In this document: positions 31,214 to 40,189 of the stretch, piece after piece
How the letters are laid out: each line of letters begins with the position of its first letter
Numbering within the stretch: position 1 is the first letter of the stretch
NCBI RefSeq assembly: GCF_014764385.1
Contig: NZ_CP061714.1
Location: 2,790,001 to 2,854,000 of the forward strand
Direction: 5' to 3'
From: Luteimonas sp. MC1825
GTDB lineage: Bacteria > Pseudomonadota > Gammaproteobacteria > Xanthomonadales > Xanthomonadaceae
DNA length: 64,000 nt
Made by a program: the position numbers and the translations under genes
The notes under the pieces: generated by a model
The model's database searches: none
The model's input: the letters and a program-made list of their open reading frames with translations, nothing else
What the model was told of the DNA's origin: nothing

Positions 31214-31713
31214 GCCGGTCTCCTGTTCGCCTCAGCGCCCGCCAGGTGGCGTGCCTGCAGCAGGTCCTCGGTGGCGCTTTCCTCCTGGCGCGACGCGAGG
31301 GCGGATTGTTCGCCGCGCCACACGTCGCGGCGCTTTTCCAGCGCATCCACGCGCGCCTTGGCGCGGAAGTACGCGGTCCGCGCATCGGCCAGCGCGACTT
31401 CCGCCGCGCGCAGGATGTCCTGGGCCTTGAACAACCGCTGGCGCGCGGCTTCGGCCTGCTCGCCGAGGAGGTCGATGTGCGTCTCGCGCTGCGCCAGCGC
31501 GGCGGGCCACGGCACGCCTGCCGGCGGCGCGTCGAGCATCCGCCCGCGCTGCTGGCGCTGCTCGAAGTCGAGCGCGATGATCTCGCCCTCCACGCCCAGG
31601 CAGGCGTCGCGACAGGCCTGCGCCTCGCGCTGGCGCTCCAGCACCAGCTGGCGCGCGGCCTCCGTGCGGTGCTCGCGCAGGCGGATCAGCGTCTGCAGCG
31701 GATAGCGCTTCAC
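31210..31713 (-). CDS. sctO: T3SS ATPase stalk protein SctO
   Basis: This 167-residue protein is almost entirely coiled coil (RLREHRTEAARQLVLERQRE), as expected for the YscO/FliJ stalk that sits inside the SctN hexamer and contacts SctV. Position between sctN and sctP, with 4-base overlaps on both sides, supports the call. Confidence 0.82.
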   Translation of the reverse strand: MKRYPLQTLIRLREHRTEAARQLVLERQREAQACRDACLGVEGEIIALDFEQRQQRGRMLDAPPAGVPWPAALAQRETHIDLLGEQAEAARQRLFKAQDILRAAEVALADARTAYFRAKARVDALEKRRDVWRGEQSALASRQEESATEDLLQARHLAGAEANRRPA

Positions 31714-33074
31714 GCGAAGAGTTTCCGAAGCGCGTCCGCGGACTGCGCGAACGGCACGAGTTCGGTGGACGACTGCTGCAGCAGCTTGCGGATCGCGCCG
31801 ATCTTCTCGATGGCGGCGTCGGCATCGGGATCCGTGCCGCGCTTGTACTCGCCCAGCTGGATCAGCAACTCGATGTCCTGGTACTTCGCCAGCAGCTTGC
31901 GCAGCTGGCCGGCCGCGCGCTGGTGCGCGCCGTCGACCACGCGCGGCATGGTGCGGCTGAGGCTGGTGAGCACGTCGATCGCCGGGTAGTGATAGGCCGC
32001 GGCCAGCTTGCGCGACAGCACGATGTGGCCGTCGAGGATCGAGCGCACTTCCTCGACGATCGGGTCGCCGCCGTCCTCGTCCTCGGCCAGCACGGTGTAG
32101 AACGCGGTGATCGAGCCGATGTGGTTGTTGCCGGCGCGCTCGAACAGCCGCGGCAGCGCGCTGAACACCGATGGCGGAAAGCCGCGCCGCGCCGGGGGCT
32201 CGCCGACCGCCAGGCCCACGTCACGCAGGGCGCGGGCGAAGCGGGTGACCGAGTCGACCAGCAGCAGCACGCGCTTGCCCTGGTCGCGGAAGTGCTCGGC
32301 GATGGCGGTGCCCACCCAGGCCGCGCGGCTGCGCTCGAGCGCCGGCCGGTCGGAGGTGGCCACCACGACCACCGACTTCGCCAGGCCTTGGGGGCCGAGG
32401 TTGTCGTGGATGAACTCGTTGACCTCGCGGCCGCGCTCGCCGACCAGCACGATGATGTTGACGTCGGCATCGCCGCCGCGCGCCAGCATGCCCAGCAGCG
32501 TGCTCTTGCCGCCTCCGGCGACCGCGAAGATGCCGATGCGCTGGCCCTCGCCCGCGGTCATCGTGGTGTCGATGGCGCGCACGCCGGTGGAGAACGGGCG
32601 TTCGATCAGGTTGCGCGCCAGCGGATTTGGCGAGGCGGCGTAGATCGGCATCTCGTGGCTGGCGCCGGTCGGGCCAAGGTCGTCGATGGCCTCGCCGTGG
32701 GCGTCCAGGATGCGGCCGAGGAGGCCGTCGCCGACCAGCACCGAGGCCTGCCGGCCGCTGGCATACACCTCGGTGGTCGCGGACACGCCGTCGAGTGCGC
32801 CGAGCGGGGTGAGCAGGGTGTGTGACTTGGACACGCCGACGACTTCAGCCGCCAGCCGGAACGTGGGATCACCGTCGCCTCGCGCATTGCGCAGTTCGCA
32901 CAGCTCGCCTATCGCGGCCTTCAGGCCGGTGGCGCGGATCAGCGTGCCGTAAGCCTCGGCCACGCGACCGACGCGTTCGATCGACTGCACCTGCGCCAGG
33001 GCATGCAACAGCGGATCATGCGCGCCGTGGGCCGCCAGGCCGGCGAGCGGCTTTGCGGACCTGGCGGAACTCAT
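31710..33074 (-). CDS. sctN: T3SS ATPase SctN
   Basis: This 454-residue cytosolic ATPase of the F1-beta/FliI family strips chaperones and unfolds substrates at the export gate. Walker A is AGGGKST at 186-192 (Lys190); a LLLVDSVTRFARAL Walker B region and the VGERGREVNEF motif follow. Start ATG 33074 (MSSARSAKPLAG) overlaps the sctL stop by 4 bases. The length is typical. Confidence 0.97.
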   Translation of the reverse strand: MSSARSAKPLAGLAAHGAHDPLLHALAQVQSIERVGRVAEAYGTLIRATGLKAAIGELCELRNARGDGDPTFRLAAEVVGVSKSHTLLTPLGALDGVSATTEVYASGRQASVLVGDGLLGRILDAHGEAIDDLGPTGASHEMPIYAASPNPLARNLIERPFSTGVRAIDTTMTAGEGQRIGIFAVAGGGKSTLLGMLARGGDADVNIIVLVGERGREVNEFIHDNLGPQGLAKSVVVVATSDRPALERSRAAWVGTAIAEHFRDQGKRVLLLVDSVTRFARALRDVGLAVGEPPARRGFPPSVFSALPRLFERAGNNHIGSITAFYTVLAEDEDGGDPIVEEVRSILDGHIVLSRKLAAAYHYPAIDVLTSLSRTMPRVVDGAHQRAAGQLRKLLAKYQDIELLIQLGEYKRGTDPDADAAIEKIGAIRKLLQQSSTELVPFAQSADALRKLFA

Positions 33075-33778
33075 TGCGCCGACCTCGCCGTATGCGCGGC
33101 ACTGCCTGCGAGCGCGGCGCGGATCGCCTCGATCTGCTGCGCCACGCCGGCGCGGACCTCGCCGGCCTCCGACACCACCACGCAGCTGGCCGGCTCGAGG
33201 CTGGGATCGTCGACCAGCTCGATCACCCCGACCGCCGGATGCGCCTGGCGCACGGCACCCAGGCCGGCGGCCACGCTTTCGCGCACCGAGGGGTGCACGC
33301 GGATCAGCAGGAACTGCTCGGCCTGCGCGGCCTCCACCGCCTGCAGCACCAGCGCTGGCACCACGCTGCGGGCGTCGAAGCCCGGTGCGATGCGGTCGAC
33401 GATCGCGCAGGCAAGTTCGGAGATGCGCCCGGACGCCTCGCCCAGCACCCGTGCGCGCCGCTCGTTGAGCGCGGCGAGCTGTCCGGTCATCTGCAACTCG
33501 GCCGCGGCGACGCCGGCCGCGTAGCCCGCGGCGTGGCCCTGCTCGCGGGCGGCCTCGATCTCGGCCGCGGCCTCGTCGTAGAGCGCGTTGACGCGGACGA
33601 GCAAGGTGTCGAGTTCCTCCAGCCGCGCCCAGGCCTGGGCGGGCACGACGCCGGCACCCAGCGAGCGCTCGAACTGGCGGCGTTCGAACACCCCCACGCC
33701 GGCACCGGCGCGTGGCCCTGCGCCCACGGTCGCGCTGACGGGCGTACTGCTGGCGATGGCTGAAGCGTCTGCGCTCAT
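33071..33778 (-). CDS. sctL: T3SS ATPase regulator / stator SctL
   Basis: This 235-residue protein is of the HrpE/YscL/FliH family. A Gly/Ala-rich N-terminus is followed by a long helix with AxxxG-type spacing (AREQGHAAGYAAGVAAAEL) and a C-terminal globular part (FLLIRVHPSVRESV, then VIELVDDPSLEPASCVV). It links SctN to the cytosolic SctQ sorting platform. It overlaps sctN by 4 bases, implying coupled translation. Confidence 0.9.
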   Translation of the reverse strand: MSADASAIASSTPVSATVGAGPRAGAGVGVFERRQFERSLGAGVVPAQAWARLEELDTLLVRVNALYDEAAAEIEAAREQGHAAGYAAGVAAAELQMTGQLAALNERRARVLGEASGRISELACAIVDRIAPGFDARSVVPALVLQAVEAAQAEQFLLIRVHPSVRESVAAGLGAVRQAHPAVGVIELVDDPSLEPASCVVVSEAGEVRAGVAQQIEAIRAALAGSAAHTARSAQ

Positions 33779-33799
33779 CCGGGATCCTGTGGGCCGCGG

Positions 33800-34426
33800 T
33801 CAGGCGGCACGTGTGTCGTGGTGCGTGTAGATGCGCAGCACCGGTTTTTCGGGCAGCCAGGCCACCGGCGCGGGACCCGGGGGATGCAGCAGCTGGCACC
33901 AGTCGGCCAGCGCCGGATCGCGGCGCCGCGCCCAGGCGACCAGTTCTGCGCGGCCCTGGGCATCGAACAGCGCGTGCAGCGGCTGCGGACCGTCCGCGGT
34001 CGTGGCGGCGGCGAGCGCGTGCGCAAGCGCGGAGGCAAGCGCCGCCTGCCGCGCGCGTTCGACGTGTCCGTCCCACACGGTGCGGTCCAGCGCGAGCAGG
34101 TAGCTGTTGCCCAGCGCCGCCTTCAGCCGCCGCACCGGCTCGCGACCGGTTTCGGCGCGGATCGCGGGGGCATGCGCCAGCACGCCGATGTCGCGCAGCA
34201 GCGCGTCCAGGCGCTGCCGCGGCCAGCGCATGCGCACCAGGTCCGGCTGCCGGCCCGGGTCCGGCGCGAACAGCGCCGCCGCCGGGCCGTCGGCCAGCCA
34301 GGCGGCCAGCATGCGCCGTCCCAGCGCACTGTCGCGGGCGCGCGCGGCAAGCTCCGCATCAAGCAGCGTGTCGCCATCGGCGAGCCAGCCCGGGTCGATA
34401 TCCGCCAGCAGCGCCCTGGAGGCCAT
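33800..34426 (-). CDS. sctK: T3SS sorting-platform protein SctK-like
   Basis: This 208-residue protein lies between sctJ and sctL, where YscK/HrpD-type proteins are encoded. The segment MRWPRQRLDALLRDIGVLAHA and the Leu/Ala/Trp-rich C-terminus (LADWCQLLHPPG) fit that weakly conserved family, which joins SctD to SctQ. The assignment leans on gene order. Confidence 0.72.
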   Translation of the reverse strand: MASRALLADIDPGWLADGDTLLDAELAARARDSALGRRMLAAWLADGPAAALFAPDPGRQPDLVRMRWPRQRLDALLRDIGVLAHAPAIRAETGREPVRRLKAALGNSYLLALDRTVWDGHVERARQAALASALAHALAAATTADGPQPLHALFDAQGRAELVAWARRRDPALADWCQLLHPPGPAPVAWLPEKPVLRIYTHHDTRAA

Positions 34427-34429
34427 GCC

Positions 34430-35203
34430 TCAGCCGTTCCAGACCTGGTCGACGGGCTTGGCGGTTTGCGTGGTCCCGCGCAACCGGCCCCAGAACGCGA
34501 CCAGCAGGCCCAGCAGCAGGACGACCGCCGCAGCGATGCCGAGCGTCAGCGGACTGACCGCCGAGAGTGCCACGGCCCCCTGCGCGGTGCGCGCCGGCAA
34601 TGGCGGCGCGGCCGCGAATTTCACCGTGACCTTGTTGATGTCGGTGAGGCCGGGCACGGCGTCCTTGATCAGCAACTTGATGTCGGCCTCGCGGTCGCGG
34701 ACGCTGGCGCCCGCCTGTTCGAAGATCGCCACCGACGCCGACGAATCCAGGCTCGACCCGCCCAGTGGGTCGCGCTCGGCCAGCGTGACGTGCACGCGCG
34801 CGTCGACCACGCCGGGGAAGCGCGTCAGCGTGTCCGACAGCTCCTGCTGCAGGCTGCACACTTCGCGCCCGCGTTCCTCGGTGGACGACGACGCAAACCC
34901 TTCCTTCTTGAACACCTCGCAGGTGGTCGCGAACTGCGCCCGTGGCAGGCCGTGCGCGCCGAGGATCTGCATCGCGTACGGGAAGTCCGAGGCCGCGACA
35001 CGCACCTCCCACCCGGTCTTCGACGGCGACGGATTCTTGTCGGCATCGATGCCCGCGGCGATCAGCGCGCCCATGATCTGGTTGGCCTGGCCCTCGTCGA
35101 GCTGGCTGTACAACGGCTTGCCGCCGCAGGCGGCGAGCATCGCGCCGGCCGCGAGTGCGAACAGGGCCGCGCGCAGGGCGCGCGGCCGGTCGTGGGACTT
35201 CAT
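34430..35203 (-). CDS. sctJ: T3SS inner-membrane ring lipoprotein SctJ
   Basis: This 257-residue protein is of the YscJ/PrgK/FliF family. A signal peptide with lipobox LAAC (followed by GGKPLYSQL) anchors it in the periplasmic leaflet. Two ring-building domains follow (the second with VVDARVHVTLAERDPLG). A C-terminal membrane helix (about 219-241) ends near RGTTQTAKP. It forms the inner ring with SctD. An AGGAGGG site precedes ATG 35203. Confidence 0.96.
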   Translation of the reverse strand: MKSHDRPRALRAALFALAAGAMLAACGGKPLYSQLDEGQANQIMGALIAAGIDADKNPSPSKTGWEVRVAASDFPYAMQILGAHGLPRAQFATTCEVFKKEGFASSSTEERGREVCSLQQELSDTLTRFPGVVDARVHVTLAERDPLGGSSLDSSASVAIFEQAGASVRDREADIKLLIKDAVPGLTDINKVTVKFAAAPPLPARTAQGAVALSAVSPLTLGIAAAVVLLLGLLVAFWGRLRGTTQTAKPVDQVWNG

Positions 35204-35219
35204 GCCATGCCCTCCTGGG

Positions 35220-35642
35220 TCAACCCTGCTGCCGGAACAGCTGCTGGATGCCGTCCGAGGTGCGGTTGGCGACGTTGGACGTCATCTCCGCCTGGAACAG
35301 GAACTGATGGCACTTCATGGTCATTTCCATCATCTGCCCGGGCGTGAGCTCGGCGATGTTGCCGCTCATGGTCTGCGACAGCGCGTTGATGTTGGCGGCA
35401 CCGGTGTTGAGGTTGTCGATGGCGGCGATCAGCGCGCGCGTGCCCTCGGACGCCTGCGCCGGCGGCAGTTCCACCGGCGTCGCCTGCTGCTGCGGCTGCA
35501 CGCCGCCGGTGCGCTCGAGCGACGCGGCGAAATCGCGCACGTCGTACGGCGTTGCCGTGGCCTGGCCACCGCCCGCGGAGGCAGCGGCATTGCCGGCTGC
35601 CTGCGTCGGGTCCATGGCCGCCACCTGGATGGCTTCGATCAT
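35220..35642 (-). CDS. sctI: T3SS inner-rod protein SctI
   Basis: This 140-residue protein has an N-terminal polar part and a C-terminal helix (GQMMEMTMKCHQFLFQAEMT, then NRTSDGIQQLF) typical of YscI/PrgJ rod proteins, which anchor the needle and help substrate switching. ATG 35642 (MIEAIQVAAMDP) is preferred over an upstream in-frame ATG because an AGGAGA site precedes it. It lies 16 bases before sctJ. Confidence 0.82.
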   Translation of the reverse strand: MIEAIQVAAMDPTQAAGNAAASAGGGQATATPYDVRDFAASLERTGGVQPQQQATPVELPPAQASEGTRALIAAIDNLNTGAANINALSQTMSGNIAELTPGQMMEMTMKCHQFLFQAEMTSNVANRTSDGIQQLFRQQG

Positions 35643-35722
35643 TTCCGTCTCCTGTTGGGCTGCATTCGCGGGAACCTGCCACGGTGGCGAAGCCACCGGC
35701 GGCACGCACCCGGATGCCTCGG

Positions 35723-36052
35723 TTACTGGCGCTTGCCCAGCGTTTCCAGCGCCTGGCCGACGCTGTTCTGCGAGGTCGCGGCGTTGTTGGACATGAACTG
35801 CATCTTCAGGCTGGCCGCGGTGAGCTGCACCATCGAGGACGGCTGGTCGTCGCCGCCGCTGATGTTGGCCGACATGTCGGTGATCACCGACGCCTGCGAA
35901 TCCAGGGTCTGGCCCCAGGCACGCGACATCGCCTCGTACCAGCTGCCGCGATCGCCGGCCGACGCACCGCCACGGATGCCGCCGGCGCCGCCGGTGACCG
36001 CCGCGCCCGCGATGAACTGTCCGATTCCCGCATTTCCGGTGACATTGGTCAT
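35723..36052 (-). CDS. T3SS needle or second rod protein (SctF/SctI-like)
   Basis: This 109-residue protein has a Gly-rich N-terminus (GAAVTGGAGGIRGGA), then two helices separated by a short turn with Pro (SGGDDQPSSM), ending in LKMQFMSNNAATSQNSVGQA. Two helices around a Pro turn fit SctF needle subunits, while the C-terminal Ser/Asn-rich helix also recalls rod proteins of the HrpB2 type. Gene order (sctD, this gene, sctI, sctJ) favours the needle subunit. No other needle candidate is visible. Confidence 0.65.
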   Translation of the reverse strand: MTNVTGNAGIGQFIAGAAVTGGAGGIRGGASAGDRGSWYEAMSRAWGQTLDSQASVITDMSANISGGDDQPSSMVQLTAASLKMQFMSNNAATSQNSVGQALETLGKRQ

Positions 36053-36102
36053 GGTTCTCTCCTCTCTCTGTGATCTGTGCTGCGTTGGACTACGGATGGA
36101 TC

Positions 36103-36127
36103 GGGCCGGCCTTCCCGGAGCCGGCCC
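36103..36127. promoter_or_regulatory. Hairpin between sctD and the needle/rod gene
   Basis: An 8-bp stem (GGGCCGGC / GCCGGCCC) with a 9-base loop occupies most of the 80-base gap. It may tune expression between the low-copy ring protein and the high-copy needle protein, as a processing or attenuation site (inference). Confidence 0.4.
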
Positions 36128-36132
36128 GCGGC

Positions 36133-37317
36133 TTACATGCGCATCGACGACACCTCGCCGCGCACGTTGGAGAAATCCTGCGGCTCCGACACCTCTTCGT
36201 CCGGCCGCGGCGCGCGTTCGACGGCGAGCTTTTCCAGGCTGCCGTCGGCGCGCAGCGCGTGCGCGCTGTTCTCGGTGATCGACACCAGCGTGCCGATGCC
36301 GGGCAGTTCCGCGCCAACCGGGTACTTGTCGCCCTTTCCGGACAGCACGTGCGGATCGGCGCCGCGCACGATGGCGGCAACCCGGATGCGCACGGGCTTT
36401 GGCGGCACCGCCGGCGCGCTCGCCGCCGCGCTGCGCTCGGCCACGTTCACCGGGATGACCCGGCTCACGCCCTTGACCTCGCGCATGGCGCGCGAGAAGG
36501 ACGCGGCGCGCAGTGCGGCCTCGTCCTCGAAGCGGCCGCTGACCTCGACGTCGCCGTTGCCGAGGTAGCGCGTACGCGCGTTGATGCCCTGGCCGCGGAG
36601 GATCTCGCTGACGTCGCCGGCGATGTCGTCGCCGGTGCGCAGCTCGAGCTTGGCGTCGATGTTGTCGTCGGCGATTCGGCGCGCGATGCGCTCGCGCGTG
36701 GCGGCGTCGGGCACGGTTCCGGTGAGCACCAGCCCGCCCTGCAGGTCGAGATTGGCACGGCCGTCATCGATGCCGTACTCGGGCACCAGGCGCTGCAACT
36801 GCTCGCGCGGATCGGGCGGTTCGGGCCTGGCCGGCATGACCGCGGCGAAAATCGCCAGCGAGACCAGTGACAGCACGGCCACTGCGGCCACCGCCGGCAG
36901 GCGCCGCAGGTAGGGGGTGGCCGCCGGCGTGGCCAGCGCGCGCGGCCCCAGCCCGCCGGGCACCAGCAGCTCCCACGCGGGATCGTCCGCGGCGCCGAAC
37001 GCGATGGCCGCCTCGCCGAGGCCCACGCGCTGCACGCGGTCGAGCTCGACCGGATCACCGGGGTGGACCATGGTGGTACCGACATGCAGCGGTGCGTCGA
37101 GCGCGCGCAGCGAGAACGCGCCATCGACGAGGCTGAGCAAGGCGTGGTGGTTGGCCACGCCGGCGTCGGCGAGCACCATGTCGCAGTCGTCGCCGCTGCC
37201 GATGAGGATCATCTCGCGCGCCGCCAGCGGGCGCAGCGCACCGGCATGCAGGCCCGAGACCACGCGCAGCACCTTGTCGACCCCGCCCTCCGTCCCGTTG
37301 TCCCGTGCCACGTTCAT
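36133..37317 (-). CDS. sctD: T3SS inner-membrane ring protein SctD
   Basis: This 394-residue protein has an N-terminal cytoplasmic FHA-like domain (about 15-110), one membrane helix (about 140-161) and a periplasmic part with ring-building (BON-like) repeats (NLDLQGGLVLTGTVPDAA; YLGNGDVEVSGRFED). This is the YscD/PrgH layout that connects the inner ring to the secretin and the sorting platform. A GGGAGGG site precedes ATG 37317. Confidence 0.9.
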   Translation of the reverse strand: MNVARDNGTEGGVDKVLRVVSGLHAGALRPLAAREMILIGSGDDCDMVLADAGVANHHALLSLVDGAFSLRALDAPLHVGTTMVHPGDPVELDRVQRVGLGEAAIAFGAADDPAWELLVPGGLGPRALATPAATPYLRRLPAVAAVAVLSLVSLAIFAAVMPARPEPPDPREQLQRLVPEYGIDDGRANLDLQGGLVLTGTVPDAATRERIARRIADDNIDAKLELRTGDDIAGDVSEILRGQGINARTRYLGNGDVEVSGRFEDEAALRAASFSRAMREVKGVSRVIPVNVAERSAAASAPAVPPKPVRIRVAAIVRGADPHVLSGKGDKYPVGAELPGIGTLVSITENSAHALRADGSLEKLAVERAPRPDEEVSEPQDFSNVRGEVSSMRM

Positions 37318-37381
37318 TGCCGACCCTCCCGTCTTCCATCCTGCGACTGCATCGTTGCCCGGCGGCGGAGCAGCCCGACGG

Positions 37382-39430
37382 TCATGCGTTGACCTGCCCG
37401 GCCTGCACGATGCGCAGGTCGGGTGCGAGTTCCTGGTACGACAGCACCGGCAGCTCGAAGAAATCGACTTCCATCAGCTTGCGCAGGTGGCGGCGCACAT
37501 CGAGCGAGCACAGCAGCACCGGCTGGACGCCGGGCGCCTGGCGGGCGAGGTGCGCGCGCACTTCGTTGCCCAGCCGCGCGGCGAGCTCGGGCGAGATGGC
37601 CAGCTGGCTCGCGCCGCCGGCCACGCGCACCGACTGGCGCAGCTTGTCCTCGAGTTCCGGATGGATCAGCAACACGTGCAGCGTGCGTTCGACATCGGCA
37701 TGGCGTTCAGCGATCTCGCGCTTGAGCGCGACGCGCACGTATTCGGTGAGCAGCACCACGTCCTTCTCGCGGCCGCCGACGTCGGTGATCGCCTCGAACA
37801 CATCGCGCAGGTTGCGCACCGGCACGCCTTCCTCGGCCAGCCGGCGGAGCACGTCGGCGACGCGTTGCGGCGCGACCACGCGCAGCATTTCCTTGACCAG
37901 GTCCGGGTAGTCGCGCTGCATGCGCGCGAACAGGTTGGCGGTCTCCTGGATGCCGATGAATCCGCCAAGGCGGCGCTGCAGCGCGGCGCTGCAATGCGAT
38001 GCAAGCAGGTCGTCGGGTGCCAGCGCGCCGGCCTCGCCGCGGGCGACCCAGTCACCGGCGAGCGTGGGAAAGAAGCCGGGCTGGCGATTGCCGTCGGTGG
38101 GCACGGCCGCGCGGCGGAAGTCCTCGTCCATGCGCAGGTGGCCCGCCGCCAGGCGCGCGCCGAACGCGGTCAGGCGGTATTCGCCAGGGCCCAGGGCTTC
38201 GGAGACGCGCAACTGCGGCACGGGGACAGGCACGCCGTATTCCTCGCGCATGCGCTGCGCCACGCCGGCCACGCGTGCGAACAGCGCGTCCTTGCCGGTC
38301 GCCGCGAGCAGCGCCGGTGACAGTTCGAGCTGCAGCGGCGCGGGTGGCGCCAGGTCGTCGACCGGCGGCAGGCGGTCGGCCTCGGCGACTTCGTCCTCGG
38401 GCACGCGGAACGCGCGGCGCAGCACCACGAAGCCGTGCCGGTAGCGCCAGGCGCTGATGCCAAGCAGCGAGACGCCGAGCGCGGCGAACACCATCTTCGG
38501 GAAACCCGGCACCAGCGTCATGAGCAACGCGAGCAGGCCGGTGATCAGCAGCACGCGCGGCTGGCCGCTGACCTGGCGGGTGATGGCGTCGCCGAGGTGG
38601 CGGTCGTCGACCTCGCCGGTGGTGCGCGTGACCACCAGGCCCGCGGCGATCGTCGCGAGGATGGCCGGGATCTGCGAGACCAGGCCGTCGCCGATGGTCA
38701 GGATGCTGTAGGTGCGGGTGGCGTCGGCCAGTGACATGTCGCGCTGCATGACGCCGATCGCCAGTCCGCCGAGCAGGTTGATGATGATGATGACGATGCC
38801 GGCGATCGCGTCGCCCTTGACGAATTTCATGGCGCCGTCGAGCGCACCGTGCAGCTGGCTCTCGGACTCCAGCAGGCGGCGCCTGCGCTTGGCCTCGTCC
38901 TTGTCCATCAGCCCGGAGCGCAGGTCGGAGTCGATCGACAGCTGCTTGCCGGGCATGGCGTCAAGGGTGAAGCGCGCCGCGACCTCGGCGACGCGTTCGG
39001 CGCCCTTGGCGATGACGATGAACTGCACCACGGTGATGATCATGAACACCACGAGGCCGACCACCAGGTTGCCGCCGGCCACCAGGCTGCCGAAGGTCTC
39101 GACGATGTGGCCGCCTTCGGCATCGAGCAGGATCGAGCGGGTGATGGCGATCGACAGCGCCAGGCGGAAGAGCGTGGTCAGCAGCAGCACGCTCGGGAAA
39201 CTGGAGAACGCGACCGGCGTGGGGATGTAGATCGCCAGCAGCAGCAGGCCGAAGCCGATGGAGATGTTGACCGCGACCAGCGCGTCGATCACCACCAGCG
39301 GCAGCGGCAGGATCATCACGCTGATGATCATCACCGCCGCGAACGCAAGGATGATGTCGCTGTAGCCGAGCTTGACGCGCGGTGCCGCGTTGCCCGGTGC
39401 CGCGAACAGCGAGCCGATCAGCGCACGCAT
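37382..39430 (-). CDS. sctV: T3SS export-gate protein SctV
   Basis: This 682-residue FlhA/YscV-family protein has seven to eight membrane helices in the first 320 residues (LPLPLVVIDALVAVNISIGF, the SSFPSVLLLTTLFRLAL segment) and a cytosolic C-terminal domain that forms the nonameric ring for substrates and chaperones. The conserved MPGKQLSIDSDLRSG loop is intact. ATG 39430 (MRALIGSLFAA) is chosen; the frame is open 12 codons further upstream. It is first in the long minus-strand operon, behind a 261-base region with AT-rich stretches. Confidence 0.97.
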   Translation of the reverse strand: MRALIGSLFAAPGNAAPRVKLGYSDIILAFAAVMIISVMILPLPLVVIDALVAVNISIGFGLLLLAIYIPTPVAFSSFPSVLLLTTLFRLALSIAITRSILLDAEGGHIVETFGSLVAGGNLVVGLVVFMIITVVQFIVIAKGAERVAEVAARFTLDAMPGKQLSIDSDLRSGLMDKDEAKRRRRLLESESQLHGALDGAMKFVKGDAIAGIVIIIINLLGGLAIGVMQRDMSLADATRTYSILTIGDGLVSQIPAILATIAAGLVVTRTTGEVDDRHLGDAITRQVSGQPRVLLITGLLALLMTLVPGFPKMVFAALGVSLLGISAWRYRHGFVVLRRAFRVPEDEVAEADRLPPVDDLAPPAPLQLELSPALLAATGKDALFARVAGVAQRMREEYGVPVPVPQLRVSEALGPGEYRLTAFGARLAAGHLRMDEDFRRAAVPTDGNRQPGFFPTLAGDWVARGEAGALAPDDLLASHCSAALQRRLGGFIGIQETANLFARMQRDYPDLVKEMLRVVAPQRVADVLRRLAEEGVPVRNLRDVFEAITDVGGREKDVVLLTEYVRVALKREIAERHADVERTLHVLLIHPELEDKLRQSVRVAGGASQLAISPELAARLGNEVRAHLARQAPGVQPVLLCSLDVRRHLRKLMEVDFFELPVLSYQELAPDLRIVQAGQVNA

Positions 39431-39691
39431 GTCGCGCACCACGCACGGCGCGCAACCGGCGTGCAACTGCCGTGCGTCCGTCCGCTGTTATCGATGCATC
39501 GCCCTCGCCACATCGCACTGACCCCATGCGTCACTTTGTGGCAAATTACGATAGTCTCGACACAAGAGCAACGTGGGAAATATTGCAGGACGCGATGGCG
39601 GCGAAGGCGTTGCCGATTCAGTGAAGTGAACGCAAGCCGCTGTAATTGAGGCGTAATTTTGCCGTCACGGAAATTTCGCCAGTGCGGTGCA
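39431..39691. promoter_or_regulatory. AT-rich regulatory region upstream of sctV
   Basis: This 261-base gap separates the end of the fliO-like gene from the sctV start. It contains AT-rich stretches (around 39535-39600 and 39635-39670) unlike the rest of the window, and so the likely promoter of the sctV-to-sctP operon. A 33-codon ATG frame (39526-39624, plus strand) has no ribosome binding site and is not called. No copy of the two-block motif is found here. Confidence 0.45.
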
Positions 39692-40096
39692 TCACTTGAT
39701 CGAGGTCTGCGGCGTGGTCGCCGGATCGATTGGCGCGACGTCGTCCGCGTCCAGTTCGGTGACGAAGTTCACGCTTTGCGCGCTGACTCCAATCGTGAAT
39801 ACGCGACCGGAGCGCAGTTTCACCAGCACCAGGCGCTCGCGTGGCCCGAGCGGCAGGATTTGCAGGATCGACAACGGGGCATCGGGACCGGTGAGGCCAT
39901 AGCGCCGACGGAGCAGGCGCAGCACCACCAGCAGGCCCACGATGATGAAGGCCAGGGGCAGCAGGATGGCCATCAGTTCGGCGCCGAAGGACGAGGCGGC
40001 GGGCGCGGCATCGGCAACCACGGGCTCGGCCGACATGGCGCGGCCACAGGCGAGGGACAGGATGGCGGGTATGGCAGTCAGCGATCGCTTGGACAT
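39692..40096 (-). CDS. FliO-like export-apparatus assembly protein in the T3SS locus
   Basis: This 134-residue protein has a signal-like N-terminus, a periplasmic tip, one strong membrane helix (LMAILLPLAFIIVGLLVVLR) and a cytosolic FliO domain (ILQILPLGPRERLVLVKL, then TIGVSAQSVNFVTEL). FliO is a flagellar chaperone for FliP-ring assembly and is normally absent from non-flagellar T3SS. Here it lies between sctV and the regulator/sctQRST block and no other flagellar gene is near, so it likely serves SctR (inference). Confidence 0.85.
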   Translation of the reverse strand: MSKRSLTAIPAILSLACGRAMSAEPVVADAAPAASSFGAELMAILLPLAFIIVGLLVVLRLLRRRYGLTGPDAPLSILQILPLGPRERLVLVKLRSGRVFTIGVSAQSVNFVTELDADDVAPIDPATTPQTSIK

Positions 40097-40189
40097 GGCG
40101 GGATGGAAGGCCCTGGGGATTGGCGCGGGACGCGCGGCGTCAGCCTACAACAGCGCTCCCACCCGCCAGCGCCGTGGAATGCGCGCGCG

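Noticed and set aside
39526..39624. A 32-residue frame beginning MRHFVANYDSLDTRA upstream of sctV
   Set aside because: It has no ribosome binding site, lies in the AT-rich regulatory gap and has no known similarity; it is more likely a chance frame.
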